Shown piece after piece: positions 6,488 through 6,820 of a stretch of DNA of 6,820 nucleotides; positions within the stretch are counted from its first letter, which is position 1; each line of letters begins with the position of its first letter. Where the stretch lies: contig JAFPDR010000030.1 in the NCBI GenBank assembly GCA_017389885.1, positions 1-6,820 on the forward strand, read 5' to 3'. Source of the stretch: Kiritimatiellia bacterium. GTDB taxonomy: Bacteria; Verrucomicrobiota; Kiritimatiellia; RFP12; UBA1067. The position numbers and the translations under genes are program-made. The notes beneath the pieces were generated by a model. It was not told the origin of the DNA. It made no database searches and saw only the letters and a program-made list of their open reading frames with translations.

Positions 6488-6747
6488 TAGCGCGCCGGAC
6501 GAAAATGTGGCGTCCGCCAATCTGCTTTCCAGAACCTGTCCCGTCTTGCCCCACATCTTTCTTACTCCTGCTCGACAACCTCTTGAAGCGGTCGGAAAAC
6601 CGAGATTTGGATGGCAAACCGCTTGACCTCAACCGCCAGCATTATTCGTCGCCGTGAACACCCGCAATCCAAGGAGTCATGTAGACCGGTCCGAAACTCC
6701 CAGTTGCGAAAGCAACATATCGGGAAAGGTATTTATCATCCACTGCA
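6488..6747. other. gene-poor, lower-GC intergenic stretch with tiny ORFs and hairpins
   Basis: About 260 bp of roughly 53% GC, clearly below the neighbouring genes. No ORF longer than about 60 codons exists in any frame, and none resembles a family I know. Three very short minus-strand ORFs lie end to end: 33 codons from a GTG at 6743 to 6642, 26 codons from an ATG at 6642 to 6562 (TAATG overlap), and 36 codons from an ATG at 6556 running to 6446 across the tRNA promoter. The last has a good AGGAG 8 nt before its ATG. Structural elements include a GTTGC-GAAA-GCAAC hairpin with a GNRA loop on the plus strand (6703-6716), and a nested structure AAGCGG...CCGCTT (6586-6591/6619-6624) enclosing TCGG-AAAA-CCGA (6592-6603). 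It may be a decayed gene or a foreign fragment; function is unknown. Confidence 0.45.
6496..6516. repeat. inverted repeat just upstream of the tRNA-Cys -35 box
   Basis: CGGACG (6496-6501) and CGTCCG (6511-6516) are perfect 6-bp arms around a 9-nt AT-rich spacer. The nearer arm is 8 bp upstream of the -35 hexamer. TGGC/GCCA arms (6508-6511/6516-6519) partly overlap it. This could be a binding site for a dimeric regulator or part of a terminator for transcription arriving from the right, although no T-run follows on the minus strand. Confidence 0.4.
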
Positions 6748-6820
6748 CTATTTGAACGCTATTGTTGCGACGGAGGGGAAGTGGTCGGAGGGATAGAGGT
6801 GCGTGTTCGGACGCGGCGCA
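6748..6820 (-). CDS. C-terminus of a probable endonuclease/exonuclease/phosphatase-family protein (partial)
   Basis: One minus-strand frame is open from the right edge to a TAG at complement 6748-6750 and ends in NTHLYPSDHFPSVATIAFK. The SDHFP motif near the C-terminus is the hallmark of the EEP superfamily (Asp-His pair, catalytic His), usually followed, as here, by a short hydrophobic strand and the stop. Only 23 codons are visible, so the enzyme's substrate (nucleic acid, phospholipid or inositol phosphate) cannot be told. The next frame in the same direction also stays open for about 47 codons but lacks any motif. No Rho-independent terminator follows the stop codon. Confidence 0.6.
   Translation of the reverse strand, partial: APRPNTHLYPSDHFPSVATIAFK

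Noticed and set aside
6441..6632. 63-codon minus-strand ORF with TTG start
   Set aside because: It covers the strong tRNA promoter, has no good ribosome site, and competes with other equally short frames.
6611..6796. 61-codon plus-strand ORF at the right end
   Set aside because: It overlaps the EEP-like C-terminus on the other strand, has no ribosome site or family resemblance, and low-complexity Arg/Ser/Lys content.
1..6820. CRISPR array, insertion sequence or integrated element at tRNA-Cys
   Set aside because: No spaced direct repeats, transposase or integrase, and no duplicated tRNA 3' end could be found in the window.

Overview
The window reads as a GC-rich (about 63-65% in genes) bacterial chromosome segment. 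It carries the end of a type IV pilus / type II secretion gene cluster, a core translation enzyme (GatA), a Na+/phosphate-type transporter with a small membrane partner, and a tRNA-Cys gene. Nothing points to a phage or plasmid. Presence of gatA means at least Gln-tRNA (or Asn-tRNA) is made by the indirect amidation route. The degenerate 7-bp tandem repeat between the secretion genes, the lineage-diverged PilC lacking its usual N-terminus, and the stand-alone DHp-like protein would fit the Verrucomicrobiota / Kiritimatiellota / Lentisphaerota part of the PVC group. This taxonomic guess is weak and rests on memory.

Plus strand, 1-2711: three genes in one direction. They are a 5'-truncated GspE/PilB assembly ATPase (1-1176), a GspF/PilC inner-membrane platform protein (1247-2314), and a 126-residue protein (2331-2711) that looks like an isolated histidine-kinase dimerisation helix pair with an altered H-box. 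The ATPase and platform protein form the cytoplasmic motor and membrane base of a pilus or pseudopilus machine. The third gene follows only 16 bp after the platform gene, behind a strong Shine-Dalgarno sequence, and is probably in the same operon.

Minus strand, 2725-4128: gatA runs convergently into the pilus operon with a 13-bp gap and no visible terminator. It has its own extended -10 promoter in the 82-bp gap upstream.

Minus strand, 4211-6430: a transcription unit starts at a near-consensus sigma-70 promoter (6458-6487). It passes through tRNA-Cys(GCA) (CCA encoded), then a 145-residue four-helix membrane protein whose start codon lies only 11 nt after the tRNA, then a Na/Pi cotransporter-family protein with a C-terminal PhoU-like domain. 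That transporter most likely starts at a TTG overlapping the stop of the membrane gene (TTGA).

Right edge, 6431-6820: about 320 bp of lower-GC (about 53%) DNA without a convincing gene. It contains inverted repeats and a chain of tiny minus-strand ORFs. It is bounded by the last 23 codons of what looks like an endonuclease/exonuclease/phosphatase-family protein (SDHFP motif) entering from the right.

I did not find a clearly new multi-gene system. The best leads are the H-box-like orphan protein attached to the pilus motor genes, the tRNA-punctuated near-leaderless transporter operon, and the 7-bp repeat array.
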